From the NCBI GenBank assembly GCA_963756185.1, contig CAVWMS010000005.1, forward strand, positions 124,001 to 188,000: 64,000 nt of DNA, written 5' to 3'. Position numbers and translations under genes: made by a program. Positions 8,468-18,200 of this stretch are shown piece after piece. A model generated the notes under the pieces. The model ran no database searches. It worked only from the letters and a program-made list of their open reading frames with translations, and had not been told where the DNA came from. Source of the DNA: DATAXI01 sp963756185. GTDB lineage: Bacteria > Verrucomicrobiota > Verrucomicrobiia > Chthoniobacterales > Chthoniobacteraceae. Each line of letters opens with the position of its first letter. Position 1 is the first letter of the stretch.

Positions 8468-9838
8468 TCACGGCGAGGCCGATGGCGATGCGGATGGCGA
8501 TGGCGAGGCCGGCGCGGAGGGCAATGCCGTGGCGGAAGCCAAAGGCGACGCGGACGACGAAGGCGACGGCGACGGGGATGCCGGTGTGGGAGTGGGCGAC
8601 GGGGTCGGCGTCGGGGTGGGCGCGGTCAAATCCTTCCACGCAAAGAGCTGCCCATTGTATCCCCCGGCTTCCTTCAGCAGCGCATCGACACGATCGTGCC
8701 AGTGGTCCAGGTCCGGCGGGCCGAAGGGGCGCTCGGCGGTGCCGGGAAACACCAGGTAGGTGATTTTCAGCGCGCTGACGGGCCGGTTTTCCGAGGTGGC
8801 CATCGGGTTCAATTCCTGCGCGATGCGCAGCGAGGCTTCGCCAACCTTGTTGACCGGCCCAACGTCGCCGACGATCGCCGGGTAAATCACGTTGCCGTAG
8901 ATGACCGCGCAGTAATCGCCGATTCCCGGCGAAAACGGATCGTCCCTCTGCCCCTCGACCGAACCGGGCACGACGATGTACGGGTCGGTCGCCGCGACGA
9001 GGAAGGAATCCGTGCGCAGCACCTTGATGTCCCAGCGCAGGGCGTCGATTGCATCCTTGATCTGCTGGCGCTGGGAGGCGGTGGTCGCGTCATCGAGGTT
9101 TTCCTGGAGCGTCGCCAGGCGCGCCTCGCGCTCGGCCAGGAATGGGTTCGGGTTCGAGCCGCGCTTGGGCCATTTGTAGCTGGTCAGCGGCTGGAAAGTC
9201 TCCGAGGCCGCATCCACGTCCGGGACCCGGTCGGCGTCCGAGCCGTCGCTGTCGACATCCATGTCGGATTGGATCCAGAGAATCTTGCGTGGCGTCGCAT
9301 GCGGCGTGGCAGACGAGGCCGAGACTTCGAGGATGGTCTCGCAATCGTAGAAATCGTGGCGGGTCAGCAGTTGGTCGAGGCGCAGGAAACTCTGCTGAAG
9401 CGAATCGACCTTGTGCCGGTAAAGGCGCTCGTAAAGCGGCGAGATTTGCGCCGCCTGGATCCATTGGCCGAGCTGCGGGAAGAGCGCCGGCAGCGAAGGA
9501 TTGAGCGCGACGAGCCCATCCTGCGTATCGACCGCGCGCGGAACGCGCACGTGCAGGTCTAGGTCGAGCGTGTAGCTGGAGGGTTGCGAAAGCTCGGAGG
9601 TGGCCGCCCCGCCCGGCTCGGTGGAAAACGAGGTATGCAGCTCGATCCCGTTGAAGAGTTTACCGGTATCGAGCCGCTTGTAGGGAATGTAAAGCGGCGT
9701 CGGCGATGGGACGGGCGTGGGCTTCGGCGTCGGGGTCGGCGCCCCGGGAATCTCGACGTGGACCGGTGGGCGGCAGCCGGCAAGCAGCAGCGCGGCGGAC
9801 GCGGCAACGGGCAGGAACCTGCGGATGGGGCCGCGCAT
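8468..9838 (-). CDS. Lipoprotein with glycoside hydrolase family 75 (chitosanase-like) domain
   Basis: The 456-residue protein starts with a lipobox signal (SAALLLAGC, Cys22) and a Pro/Thr spacer. The catalytic region resembles GH75 chitosanases: an acidic block WIQSDMDVDSDGSDADR and a later GDYCAVIYGNVIYPAIVGD with KVGEASLRIAQELN. A Ser/Pro/Ala/Thr-rich tail of about 55 residues closes the protein. GH75 enzymes cleave beta-1,4 bonds in chitosan; the anchor implies action at the cell surface or in the periplasm. ATG 9838 is chosen because it gives a compact signal; ATG 9865 would overlap the TMEM14-like gene. Substrate is inferred only. Confidence 0.72.
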   Translation of the reverse strand: MRGPIRRFLPVAASAALLLAGCRPPVHVEIPGAPTPTPKPTPVPSPTPLYIPYKRLDTGKLFNGIELHTSFSTEPGGAATSELSQPSSYTLDLDLHVRVPRAVDTQDGLVALNPSLPALFPQLGQWIQAAQISPLYERLYRHKVDSLQQSFLRLDQLLTRHDFYDCETILEVSASSATPHATPRKILWIQSDMDVDSDGSDADRVPDVDAASETFQPLTSYKWPKRGSNPNPFLAEREARLATLQENLDDATTASQRQQIKDAIDALRWDIKVLRTDSFLVAATDPYIVVPGSVEGQRDDPFSPGIGDYCAVIYGNVIYPAIVGDVGPVNKVGEASLRIAQELNPMATSENRPVSALKITYLVFPGTAERPFGPPDLDHWHDRVDALLKEAGGYNGQLFAWKDLTAPTPTPTPSPTPTPASPSPSPSSSASPLASATALPSAPASPSPSASPSASP

Positions 9839-9845
9839 CGAGGGC

Positions 9846-10226
9846 TTACTTGGGCAATAGCGCAAGGATCGTCAGCGCGATGCCCGCGAGGCTCAACAGC
9901 GCCATGAGCCCGCCGGGCATGAACGCTCTTTTGTGGACGAAATCCGGTACGAACTTTCCGGCCAGAAGCACCGATACGCAGAGGGCGATGACTCCGCCGA
10001 GGATCGGCCTCTCCGGCAGCACCAGGCTGGAAAGGATCAGGATGAAACCGGAAATGGAACCCGCGATGATCGAAGCCGTGCTCTTCGCTTTCACGAATCC
10101 TATGATGCCGCCGATGATCGTGAGGATGCCGAACACCATGTAGTAATCCTTCACAATGGCGACGGTGTGAGCCTTGCCCAACAACGCCGAACCGAGAATG
10201 GCAGGGGTGTCCGGGATGGAGACCAT
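9846..10226 (-). CDS. TMEM14-like small membrane protein
   Basis: The 126-residue protein has four hydrophobic segments. The first reads YYMVFGILTIIGGIIGFVKA, followed by STASIIAGSISGFILILSSL. This Gly-rich pattern with KA-S--S---G matches the TMEM14/UPF0136 family found in bacteria and eukaryotes. Its biochemical role in bacteria is not established. It lies between the SDR gene (8-bp gap upstream) and the GH75-like lipoprotein (7-bp gap downstream) on the same strand, so the three are probably one transcript. Confidence 0.8.
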   Translation of the reverse strand: MVSIPDTPAILGSALLGKAHTVAIVKDYYMVFGILTIIGGIIGFVKAKSTASIIAGSISGFILILSSLVLPERPILGGVIALCVSVLLAGKFVPDFVHKRAFMPGGLMALLSLAGIALTILALLPK

Positions 10227-10234
10227 GGCTTTCC

Positions 10235-11086
10235 TTAGCGGACTGGACGCGGGCTGGCAATCTCCTCCCGCGCCTCTTCTTCATCGGCGCCCGCGACGCT
10301 GGCATTGAGGCCGAAGCGCAACAACGCCACCGGGATGAACGCCAGCAGGCTCACGCCCAGGAAGACGGCCCACCCCGGGATGACCCGCGCGCGGTCCCGC
10401 GCCACACCCAGCAGCGCCTCGTGCACCACGCGCTCGGCCGGTATTTTTACAAAATCGGGCGACATGAACCCGGGGCCGGACCGGCCGCTGTTTGCGACCT
10501 CGGCAAATTCCGTATCAACCGGCCCGGGACAGAGCGTTGTGACCGAGACGCCCGCGCCGCGCAGCTCCGCGCGCAACGCCTCGGAAAAGCTGGTGACGTA
10601 TGCCTTGGTGGCGGCATAGACGGCCAGTTGCGGCAATGGCAGGAAGCCGGCCGAGGAGGAGACGTTGAGAATCGCGGCATCTTCAAAAGTGCGCAGCGTC
10701 GGGAGCAGCGTGTGGGTGAGCCGCGTCAGCGCGGTGATGTTCACATCGAGCATCGCCTTCACCTTCGGCCACTCGGAGCTTTGGAACAACCCGTGGTCGC
10801 CGAGCCCGGCGTTATTGACGAGGAAATTGATGCGAATGCCTTCGTCCCAGAGCCAGCGCGTGAAGCGGTCGAGCGCCTCGCCGTCGGTCAGGTCGAGGCT
10901 GTAGCAATAGACGCTCAGGTTCGGGTTGGCGCGCATCAGTTCCGCCTTGAGCATGTTCAGGCGCTCCTGCCGGCGCGCCGTCAGCACGAGCGCGTGCGCG
11001 TAGGGAGCGAGCTGCCGGGCAAATTCGACACCCAGCCCGGACGATGCCCCCGTGATGAGGGCTGTGCAACCGTGGAAGAATTTCAT
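10235..11086 (-). CDS. Short-chain dehydrogenase/reductase (SDR) family oxidoreductase
   Basis: The 283-residue product has the classical SDR layout: nucleotide-binding TALITGASSGLG near the N-terminus, NNAG at about residue 91, the catalytic Ser in LNVSSSAGF, and Y-x-x-x-K in YAATKAYVTSF. The motif LCPGPVDTEF follows. A C-terminal hydrophobic stretch (VFLGVSLLAFIPVALLRF) suggests membrane association. The substrate is unknown. The start codon ATG 11086 lies only 10 bp from the divergent start of the cupin gene, so the two promoters must overlap each other's coding region or share control. Confidence 0.88.
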   Translation of the reverse strand: MKFFHGCTALITGASSGLGVEFARQLAPYAHALVLTARRQERLNMLKAELMRANPNLSVYCYSLDLTDGEALDRFTRWLWDEGIRINFLVNNAGLGDHGLFQSSEWPKVKAMLDVNITALTRLTHTLLPTLRTFEDAAILNVSSSAGFLPLPQLAVYAATKAYVTSFSEALRAELRGAGVSVTTLCPGPVDTEFAEVANSGRSGPGFMSPDFVKIPAERVVHEALLGVARDRARVIPGWAVFLGVSLLAFIPVALLRFGLNASVAGADEEEAREEIASPRPVR

Positions 11087-11096
11087 AGAGGGGATT

Positions 11097-11453
11097 ATGA
11101 CCGTGCTCAATCTGGCAGCGCAAACTCCGTTTGTGACCAAAGATGGTTCGCAAATCCGAAGCATCCTCGACCGCGCGAACGCGCCGGTGCAGAAACAAAG
11201 CCTCGCCGAGGCCGTGGTGCAAGCGGGCTGGGGCACGCAACGGCATTACCACCGGCTGAGCGAGGAATTTTATTTCATCCTCGAAGGCGGCGGCGTGATG
11301 GAGATCGACGGCCAGTCGCGCGGCGTGGGCCCCGGCGACGCGATCCTCATTCCCGCGGGCGCGTGGCACACCATCACCGCCGGGCGCGAACCGTTGCGCT
11401 TTCTCTGCTGCTGCGCGCCCCCGTACTCGCACGAGGACACCTACTTCGAGTGA
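11097..11453 (+). CDS. Small cupin-domain protein
   Basis: The 118-residue protein is a single-domain cupin. Motif 1 is GTQRHYHRLSEEFYFILEG, with the metal-binding His pair and Glu. Motif 2 is PGDAILIPAGAWHTI, with the second His. Similar small cupins include sugar-phosphate isomerase-like and mannose-6-phosphate isomerase-like proteins, but substrate cannot be assigned. ATG 11097 follows the purine-rich GAGGGG at 11089-11094. It is divergent from the SDR gene with 10 bp between the start codons. Confidence 0.85.
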   Translation: MTVLNLAAQTPFVTKDGSQIRSILDRANAPVQKQSLAEAVVQAGWGTQRHYHRLSEEFYFILEGGGVMEIDGQSRGVGPGDAILIPAGAWHTITAGREPLRFLCCCAPPYSHEDTYFE

Positions 11454-11457
11454 GCGC

Positions 11458-14400
11458 TCAGGGATCGGTGAGCTGAAGCTGGAAGAATATCCTCGCGGCG
11501 CCGTTCATGGGCACCGAGTCCCGGACTGTCTGTATCGTCCCGTTGTCGCTGAGGATTTGCTCCGTGATGCCGCTGCCGCTCCATGGGCCGGCGGGGTTGG
11601 TCGCCCACTGGCATTGCACCGTGATCTCGCTCGCCGCGGCGTCGCTGCGGGTGTAGGTCAGTGTGAAGTTCGATCCCTGGACCGCGGGCGTGAATGTCGC
11701 AACCTGCGGCTCGTTCGGATTCAGGTTCAGCACGTATTTCTCGAGGTTCGAGAGGCCGTCACCCGCCGGGTCGGCGGTGTCCGCGGCGTTGCCGCTGTTG
11801 GAAGCGGTCCCGAAATACTCGAGCCGCCAGCTCTGGAGCGCCGACGGCGTGACCGCGACGTTGAAGCTGCTGTCCGCGATCTGCGAGCCGTTGCTGACCG
11901 TCACTGTCACCTGGGCCGTGCCGCTAAGGTTGGCCATCGGCGTGACGGTGACCGTCTGGGACGCGCCGGTGCCGCTGAAGGTGATTCCACCCGCCGGGAC
12001 GAGGCCCGACGACGACGAGGTGGCGCTCAGCGACAGGCTGGAAATCGGCCCGTTGCCATCGCCGATCGTAAACGGTATCGCCCCGGTGCTCTCGTTCATG
12101 TTGATGCTTTGGTTCGCGATGCTCGAGATGCTCGGAGGATAGGGCGTGAAGTAAAACGCCGCCGCGGAGAGCCAGTAACCTGTCGCATCCGGATTCTCCC
12201 CGATCACGGTTTGCCGGACGAGGTGGTTCCCCGTCCCCGTGGCCATAATCGTGCCATAGTCGGTCATCCAGTAGGATTGGCCGGAAGTGTATTGGTCCAG
12301 GGAAGTGCTGCTGCTGTAAGTCGAAGAACCGCCGGAGAATTCATCGCTGCTGCCACTGAGCAGCGTACCGTCGAATGTCTCGTTCAGGATCCCGCGTTCG
12401 GTGTTCCCCTTCCATTCCATCTGGAAATCGTAACTGCCGGCAGGCAGGCCCGGGATGGTATATTGAATCCACTGGCCGGTGCCGGTCGCTTCGAGCGCCT
12501 CCCAGTTTCCAATGGTGTCGTCCGATTGCTCGACCTCCGAAGCCCCCTGCGTGGTGGCGGAGAGATCCACCGCCTCGTAAGTGGTCCCGGATGTTATAAC
12601 ATAAGCCGCGCTGGTCACGGTGCTGGCGGCAAAGGTGTTCGCGTAGGCGACGGCCTCGAGCGTGGTATTGTCATTGACCACGACGGGCTGCGAATAGAGC
12701 GTGCCGTTGCTCTGCGTGGGCGTGCTCCCGTTGGTCGTGTAATAGATGGATGCGTTCGGCGTCGTCGAATCCATCATCACCGACTGGCCCGTGCTATAAG
12801 TCCCACCGGGCGGATTGAAGACCGGCGCGGCGGCTGACAGGGCGACATTGTAAGTTGCCGAAACAATCGGGCTGTCGGTAAGGCCCGGTCCGTAGGCGAT
12901 GGCCTGGATGGCGGTTGTCGAAGTGACGGTAATCGGGTTGACAAAGACCGTGCCGTTGGTCTCCGAGGGCGTGCTGCCGTCCGTGGTGTAGCGAATGGTC
13001 CCGCTCGTGGTCAGCGTGGCAAGCGAGGTGATCGTAACCGTCGGCGGGCTCGTGTAAGTGCCTCCGGCGGGCGTAAATGCCGGCGCCGGCGCGGCGGACG
13101 TGATCGCATAAATCGACGTGTTGACCGCGCTGTCGGTCATGCCGCTATCATACGCGATGGCCCTGATGGCCGCGTAATTGGTGACCGAAATCGGCCCCGT
13201 GTAAACGGTGCCGTGCGTCTCCGACGGCTCCGAGTCGTCGGTCGTATACCGGATGGTCGCTCCGGGCGTCTCGCAGGAAAGGCTGACGGTTTGCGGAGTG
13301 GAATAGTTGCCGGTAATCGGACTATACGTGGGCGGAAAGACAACCGTGCCGGCCGACGAGTCGGTGGCCGTGACCCGGAGCGCCATCGTGCCGGACATGG
13401 CCGGCTCCTCGAAAAGCGGCGTGGTGCCGGAACAACCGGTCATCTGGTAGCCGGTGGTGTTGTAATACTCGGCATCATAGACGCTGTTGTTGGTGCCGCT
13501 GGTGTTTACGTCGGCGACCAATCCGTCGAACTTGATGTTGGTGCCGTCGAGGTCATCCTGGATCGCCGGTCGCCCGTCGGGATTGTCCTCATGGGTCTGG
13601 CAGTTGGTGCTCGTGTAATCGGGTATAACTCCGCTCCACCCGGGCCACGTCCCCGAGATGCCGGGATAGCTGCCAGCCATCGCGGGAAAGGTTGGCGTCC
13701 ATCCTGCAGTTGTTCCGGACGACCCGATCCACGCGACCCCATTGACGTGCCGCAAAAACCAGCCGTATGAGGGGTAGGGATCCAGATCCTGCGGGAGCCA
13801 GACATTGGAAATGTCATCACTGTCCACCGGAAAACTGTTTGCCTGCGAGGCGGGCGCCCCGCCCGTGTTCGTGACAATCACGTTGTCCATCACCACGTTC
13901 GTAATCGGAATGGCCGGACTGCCCGAGGTCGACGGATAGCCAAAGATCGCGCTCGCATGCGCGTAATTGAAGTAAGCAGCGTGGCTGGAGGTGGTGTCGA
14001 GGTAACTGATATTCTGGATTCGCCCAACGTGCGGGGTGGGTGAGCCGGGAGTGCCGTTTCGAAGGGAGAGCTTGAGAAAGATCGGCGCGGCGCAGTTGGT
14101 TTCAGTGATCCCGCAGAAAGTAACCCCGTCGATGATGGAGCCGTCATTCGACGTGATACCCATGCCGGCCTTGCCCGCGCCTGTCAGCAGGTCATTGGTA
14201 AACATGCAGTCCGTGAAGTTCCCCACCGTCTCGGAACCGAACTGGATGGCGTTGTTCTCCGTCGATAATATCCAGCAGTGATCCACCCGGATGTCGCTGC
14301 AATTCAGCGCATACCCCAGCGCGTAGGTGCTCTTCAGGCACATCGAATCGTCGCTGCCCTGAATAAGGGAGTTGGTAATAAGAACGTGCGAACATGCAAT

Positions 14401-15081
14401 AAGATTGAACGCGTCGCGGTAGTTGCTCGACATGATATGAAAGTTATTCATGTAGAAGTTGGTACATCCCTGCGCCAAAATGCCAAAATGCCCCGAACTG
14501 GTAATGGTGCCATCCGTCAGCGTGACATTGCTGCACAAAACAAGGCACAAATCTTTGTCCCCCTCGCCCGGCGTGTATTGCGAGTCGCTGTTGACGGAGG
14601 TGGATAGATGCCCGTTGCCGGTGATTTCGCCCGGCCCCTCGATGCCGATGTTATTCAGGCCGGAACCGGTGATCAACGCGTCCTTGAAATAGGTATGCCC
14701 GTAATCCTGGTACTCGGCCCAAGGACTGTCGTTCGGGTAATATTCCCGCACGTCATAGCCGCCCGTGTTTCCTTTGATCACCGCTCCCGGCGCGAGGTAG
14801 AGGATCGCGTTGCTGCCCATGTGAATGGTCTCGGAGAGGTAGGTGCCCGCCGGAAAATAGACCAGTCCCGGTCCGGAGCCGCTGGCCGTCGCCGAGCCGC
14901 TGACCGCGGCGATCGCGTTGTTGATCGACGGAGAATCGAGGGTCGATCCGTTGCCCGCGGCCCCATAGCTCATCACATTGTCCGAGCACGATAGAATCGG
15001 CGGGCTTTGAGCGTGGCCCAGCGGCGCGAGGATAACGAAAAGCAAAAGGAACGCGGGTGCGCGCCAATGAAGTCTGCTCAT
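11458..15081 (-). CDS. Giant secreted polygalacturonase-like beta-helix protein with CHB_HEX_C and carbohydrate-binding modules
   Basis: The 1207-residue protein has a signal peptide (residues 1-24). A right-handed beta-helix of the GH28 polygalacturonase type follows: RDAF at 222-225 and GSDDSMCLKS at 242-251, equivalent to the catalytic NTD and DD regions. The third GH28 motif, GHG, is not visible; NNAIQFGSET occupies its place. Three tandem chitobiase/hexosaminidase C-terminal-like modules come next (IRYTTDDSEPSETHG, IRYTTDGSTPSETNG, IYYTTNGSTPTQSNG). After them are a CBM6-like block, an Ig-like block and the end block DPAGDGLSNLEKYVLNLNP. The protein is probably a cell-surface or secreted pectin/uronan-acting enzyme. 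It is a tandem paralogue of the next gene. Confidence 0.82.
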   Translation of the reverse strand: MSRLHWRAPAFLLLFVILAPLGHAQSPPILSCSDNVMSYGAAGNGSTLDSPSINNAIAAVSGSATASGSGPGLVYFPAGTYLSETIHMGSNAILYLAPGAVIKGNTGGYDVREYYPNDSPWAEYQDYGHTYFKDALITGSGLNNIGIEGPGEITGNGHLSTSVNSDSQYTPGEGDKDLCLVLCSNVTLTDGTITSSGHFGILAQGCTNFYMNNFHIMSSNYRDAFNLIACSHVLITNSLIQGSDDSMCLKSTYALGYALNCSDIRVDHCWILSTENNAIQFGSETVGNFTDCMFTNDLLTGAGKAGMGITSNDGSIIDGVTFCGITETNCAAPIFLKLSLRNGTPGSPTPHVGRIQNISYLDTTSSHAAYFNYAHASAIFGYPSTSGSPAIPITNVVMDNVIVTNTGGAPASQANSFPVDSDDISNVWLPQDLDPYPSYGWFLRHVNGVAWIGSSGTTAGWTPTFPAMAGSYPGISGTWPGWSGVIPDYTSTNCQTHEDNPDGRPAIQDDLDGTNIKFDGLVADVNTSGTNNSVYDAEYYNTTGYQMTGCSGTTPLFEEPAMSGTMALRVTATDSSAGTVVFPPTYSPITGNYSTPQTVSLSCETPGATIRYTTDDSEPSETHGTVYTGPISVTNYAAIRAIAYDSGMTDSAVNTSIYAITSAAPAPAFTPAGGTYTSPPTVTITSLATLTTSGTIRYTTDGSTPSETNGTVFVNPITVTSTTAIQAIAYGPGLTDSPIVSATYNVALSAAAPVFNPPGGTYSTGQSVMMDSTTPNASIYYTTNGSTPTQSNGTLYSQPVVVNDNTTLEAVAYANTFAASTVTSAAYVITSGTTYEAVDLSATTQGASEVEQSDDTIGNWEALEATGTGQWIQYTIPGLPAGSYDFQMEWKGNTERGILNETFDGTLLSGSSDEFSGGSSTYSSSTSLDQYTSGQSYWMTDYGTIMATGTGNHLVRQTVIGENPDATGYWLSAAAFYFTPYPPSISSIANQSINMNESTGAIPFTIGDGNGPISSLSLSATSSSSGLVPAGGITFSGTGASQTVTVTPMANLSGTAQVTVTVSNGSQIADSSFNVAVTPSALQSWRLEYFGTASNSGNAADTADPAGDGLSNLEKYVLNLNPNEPQVATFTPAVQGSNFTLTYTRSDAAASEITVQCQWATNPAGPWSGSGITEQILSDNGTIQTVRDSVPMNGAARIFFQLQLTDP

Positions 15082-15147
15082 GGGGATCTTGGGGGTAACC
15101 TTTCGGGATTTGGGCAGGTTTCTAAGAGGTAGACCCGAAGTTTTCCA

Positions 15148-15216
15148 TGATTAACACACCATAAGAGGCTGTCAAGGAAGGCCCTCCATGAAAAAGGGGT
15201 TAGCCCGGATACGTAT
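15148..15216 (-). promoter_or_regulatory. Putative promoter and palindromic operator of the first beta-helix gene
   Basis: Reading on the minus strand, the palindrome ATACGTAT (15216-15209) is followed by TTGACA (15175-15170) and, 17 nt further, AATCAT (15152-15147), a plausible sigma-70-type promoter. The same palindrome, with a nearby CGGAGCGCG on the plus strand and TTGACA, recurs upstream of the paralogous gene ending at 18806. That conservation supports function. The transcription start is not proven. Confidence 0.45.
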
Positions 15217-15242
15217 TTCGACGGAGCGCGCCCGCCGGCTCG

Positions 15243-18200
15243 TCACGGATCGGTGATCTGCAACTGGAAGAACAGACGCGCCGCCCCGTTCATCGGCACC
15301 GAGTCCTGCACCGTCTGCGTCGTCCCGTTGTCACTGAGGATTTGCTCCGTGATGCCGCTGCTGCTCCACGGGCCGCCGGGATTGGCCGCCCACTGGCATT
15401 GCACGGTCACCAGGCTCGCCGCCACATCGCTGCGCGTGTAAGTGAGCGTGAAGTTCGAGCCCTGGATGGCCGTGGCAAAGGATGCGATCTGGGGCATGGT
15501 TGGATTCAGGTTCAACACGAACTTCTCGAGGTTCGACAACCCGTCGCCGGCGGGGTCCGCCGTGTCCGCCGCGTTTCCGCTGTTCAATGCGGTGCCAAAG
15601 TATTGCAAACGCCAGCTCTGGAGGGCCGTGGGCGTCACCGTCACGTCAAAGCTGCTGTCGGCAATCAGCGCGCCGTTGCTGACCGTGACCGTGACCAGGG
15701 CCGTCCCGCTCACGTTTGCCGCGGGCGTCACCGTGACCGTTTGCGATGCCCCCGTTCCACTAAAGGTAATCCCGCCCGCCGGGATGAGGCCCGGGACCGA
15801 TGAAGTGGCGCTCAGCGTGAGGCTGTTGACCGAGCCGCCGCTGCCGGCGCTGATGGTGAATGGGATCGCCCCGGTGCTCGCGTTCATGTCGATGCTCTGG
15901 TTTGCGATGCTCGAGATGCCCGGCGTGTACGGAATGAAATAGAATTGCGCCGCCGACAGCAAGTAGCCGTTCGAAGACGAGCCAACCACGATTTGCTCGA
16001 TGATATGGTTGCCCGTTCCCGTCGCCGTAAGCGAGCCGTAATCCGTGATCCAGTAAGTATCGGTCGAGCTATATTGGTTCAGGGTATTGCTCCGGCTGTA
16101 AGTCGCCGAGCCGCCATCAATCTCGTAACTGCTTCCGCTCAGCAGCGTGCCGTCAAAAGTCTCCTGGAGTATCCCACGATCGGTGTTCCCCTTCCATTCC
16201 ATCTGGAAGTCGTAGGTACCGGGAGGCAGGCCGGGAATGGTATATTGAATCCACTGACCCGTGCCAGTGGCCTCGAGCGCCTCCCAATTCCCGATGGTGC
16301 CGTCGCTTTGCTCGACCTCCGAGGCGCCCTGCGTCGTCGCGGAAAGATTGATGGCGGCGTAATCATAACTGTTATTGATCGTGTAAGTCGTGCTGCTGAC
16401 CGCGCTATCCACGAAACCATTGCCGAATGCGATGGCCTCGAGCGTGGTATTGGCATTGACGACCAGCGGACCGGTGTAAAGCGTGCCGTTGGTTTCCGTC
16501 GGCGTGCTTCCATTGGTGGTGTAATTAATCGAGACGCCCGGGCTGGTCGATGTCATCGCCACCGACTGGCCGGAGGAATAGCTTCCGCCCGGCGGATTGA
16601 AGACGGGCGCGCCCGCCGATACGAGGATGTCAAAGGTCGCGGAAGTAACGGCGCTATCGACAAGGCCGGGCCCGTAGGCAATGGCCTGGATGATGGTCGT
16701 GCCCGAGCTCAGGGTGATTGGGTTGAAATAGACCGTCCCGTTGGTATGCGACGGGGTGCTGCCGTCGGTCGTGTAGCGGATGGTGCCGCTGGTGGTGAGC
16801 GTGGCCAGCGAGGTGATGTTGAAGGTTTGCGAGCCGGGATAAGTGCCGGAGGTGGGTGTAAAGGATGGGTTTGGCGCGACCGATGTGAGCGCATAAATCG
16901 AGGTATTGACCGCGCTGTCGCTCATCCCGCTCTTGTAGGCGATGGCCCGGATGGCCAAGTTGCTGCTCACCTCGATCGGCGATGTGTAAATGGTCCCATG
17001 GGTTTCCGTCGGGGTGGAATCATCGGTCGTGTAGCGGATCGTCACGCCGGGCGTTTGACAGGAAAGGGTCACGCTCTGAAAGCTCGAGTAGTTCCCGGTC
17101 ACCGGATTGAATGTAGGCGGAAAGACGATCGAGCTGGTGGTCGAGTTCGAGGAGGATATCCGAAGGCTGCTGCCGCTGGTGGTGGCCGAGGTGCAATTGG
17201 TTTGATCGTACCCCGTGACGCTGAAGTAGCCGATATCGTACGGGCTCGGGTTGGCGCCTCCGGTGTTCACCGCGGCGGTCAATCCATTGAGCAAAAGGTT
17301 CTGGCCATCGTTATCATCCTTGACCGCCGGTCTTCCATCCGGGCTGTTCCACCATGCCTGGCAATTGGTGCCGGTCCATCCCGGCACGACGGTCGGCCAT
17401 CCGGGAATGGTCCCGGAGAACTGCGGAAATACATTCGAGCCGATGAAGCTGACCCCGTTGACGTGCCGCATCCACCATCCGAACGCGGGGTAAGTGCCGC
17501 TCGTGTCGGCGGGCGTCCATCCGTTCGCCGGGTTCTCGGCCGTCGGATTTTCCGGGGCATAGGCCGTGCCTGAGGAAATGGGCGCGCCGCCGGTGTTCGA
17601 GACCAGCACGTTGTCCACGACGACGTTCTGGATCGGGATGCTCGGGCTGCCGGAAACCGACGGATAACCGAAGATGGTGCTCGAGTAGTGTTCGCCGCCA
17701 TCCCATGAGTTGGTCGAGGTGACATCCAGGATGCTGATGTTCTTGATGCCCCCCGCCGGCGGGTCGCCCGGAGCGCTGCCCCGGTCCGACAGTTTCATGA
17801 AGATGGGGGCGGCGCAGTTGGTCTCCGTGATGCCGCAGTAAGTCACGCCGTCGATCACCGAGCCGTCGTTCGAGGTAATGCCTATTCCCGCCTTGCCTGC
17901 TTCCGTGAGGTAAAGGTTGGTGAACATGACGTCGGTAAAGTTCCCCGTCGTCTCGGAGCCGAATTGCGTGGCGTTATTGCCCGTCGAGAGAATCCAGCAA
18001 TGGTCCACGCGAATGTCGCTGCAAGCCTGGGTGTAACCGAGCGCGTAATCGCTCTTCAGGCACATCGCGTCGTCGCTGCCCTGGATGACCGAGTTGTAGA
18101 TGTAGCAATGCGAACTCTGGATAAGGTCGAAGGCGTCGCGCGAGCTGCTGGACATGATGTGATAATCGTTCATGTACAAGTTCGTGCATCCCTGCGCCAG

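Noticed and set aside
8246..9562. A 438-codon plus-strand frame opposite the GH75-like gene
   Set aside because: Its translation is Arg/Gly-rich low complexity. The minus strand has a lipobox, catalytic-type motifs and family similarity.
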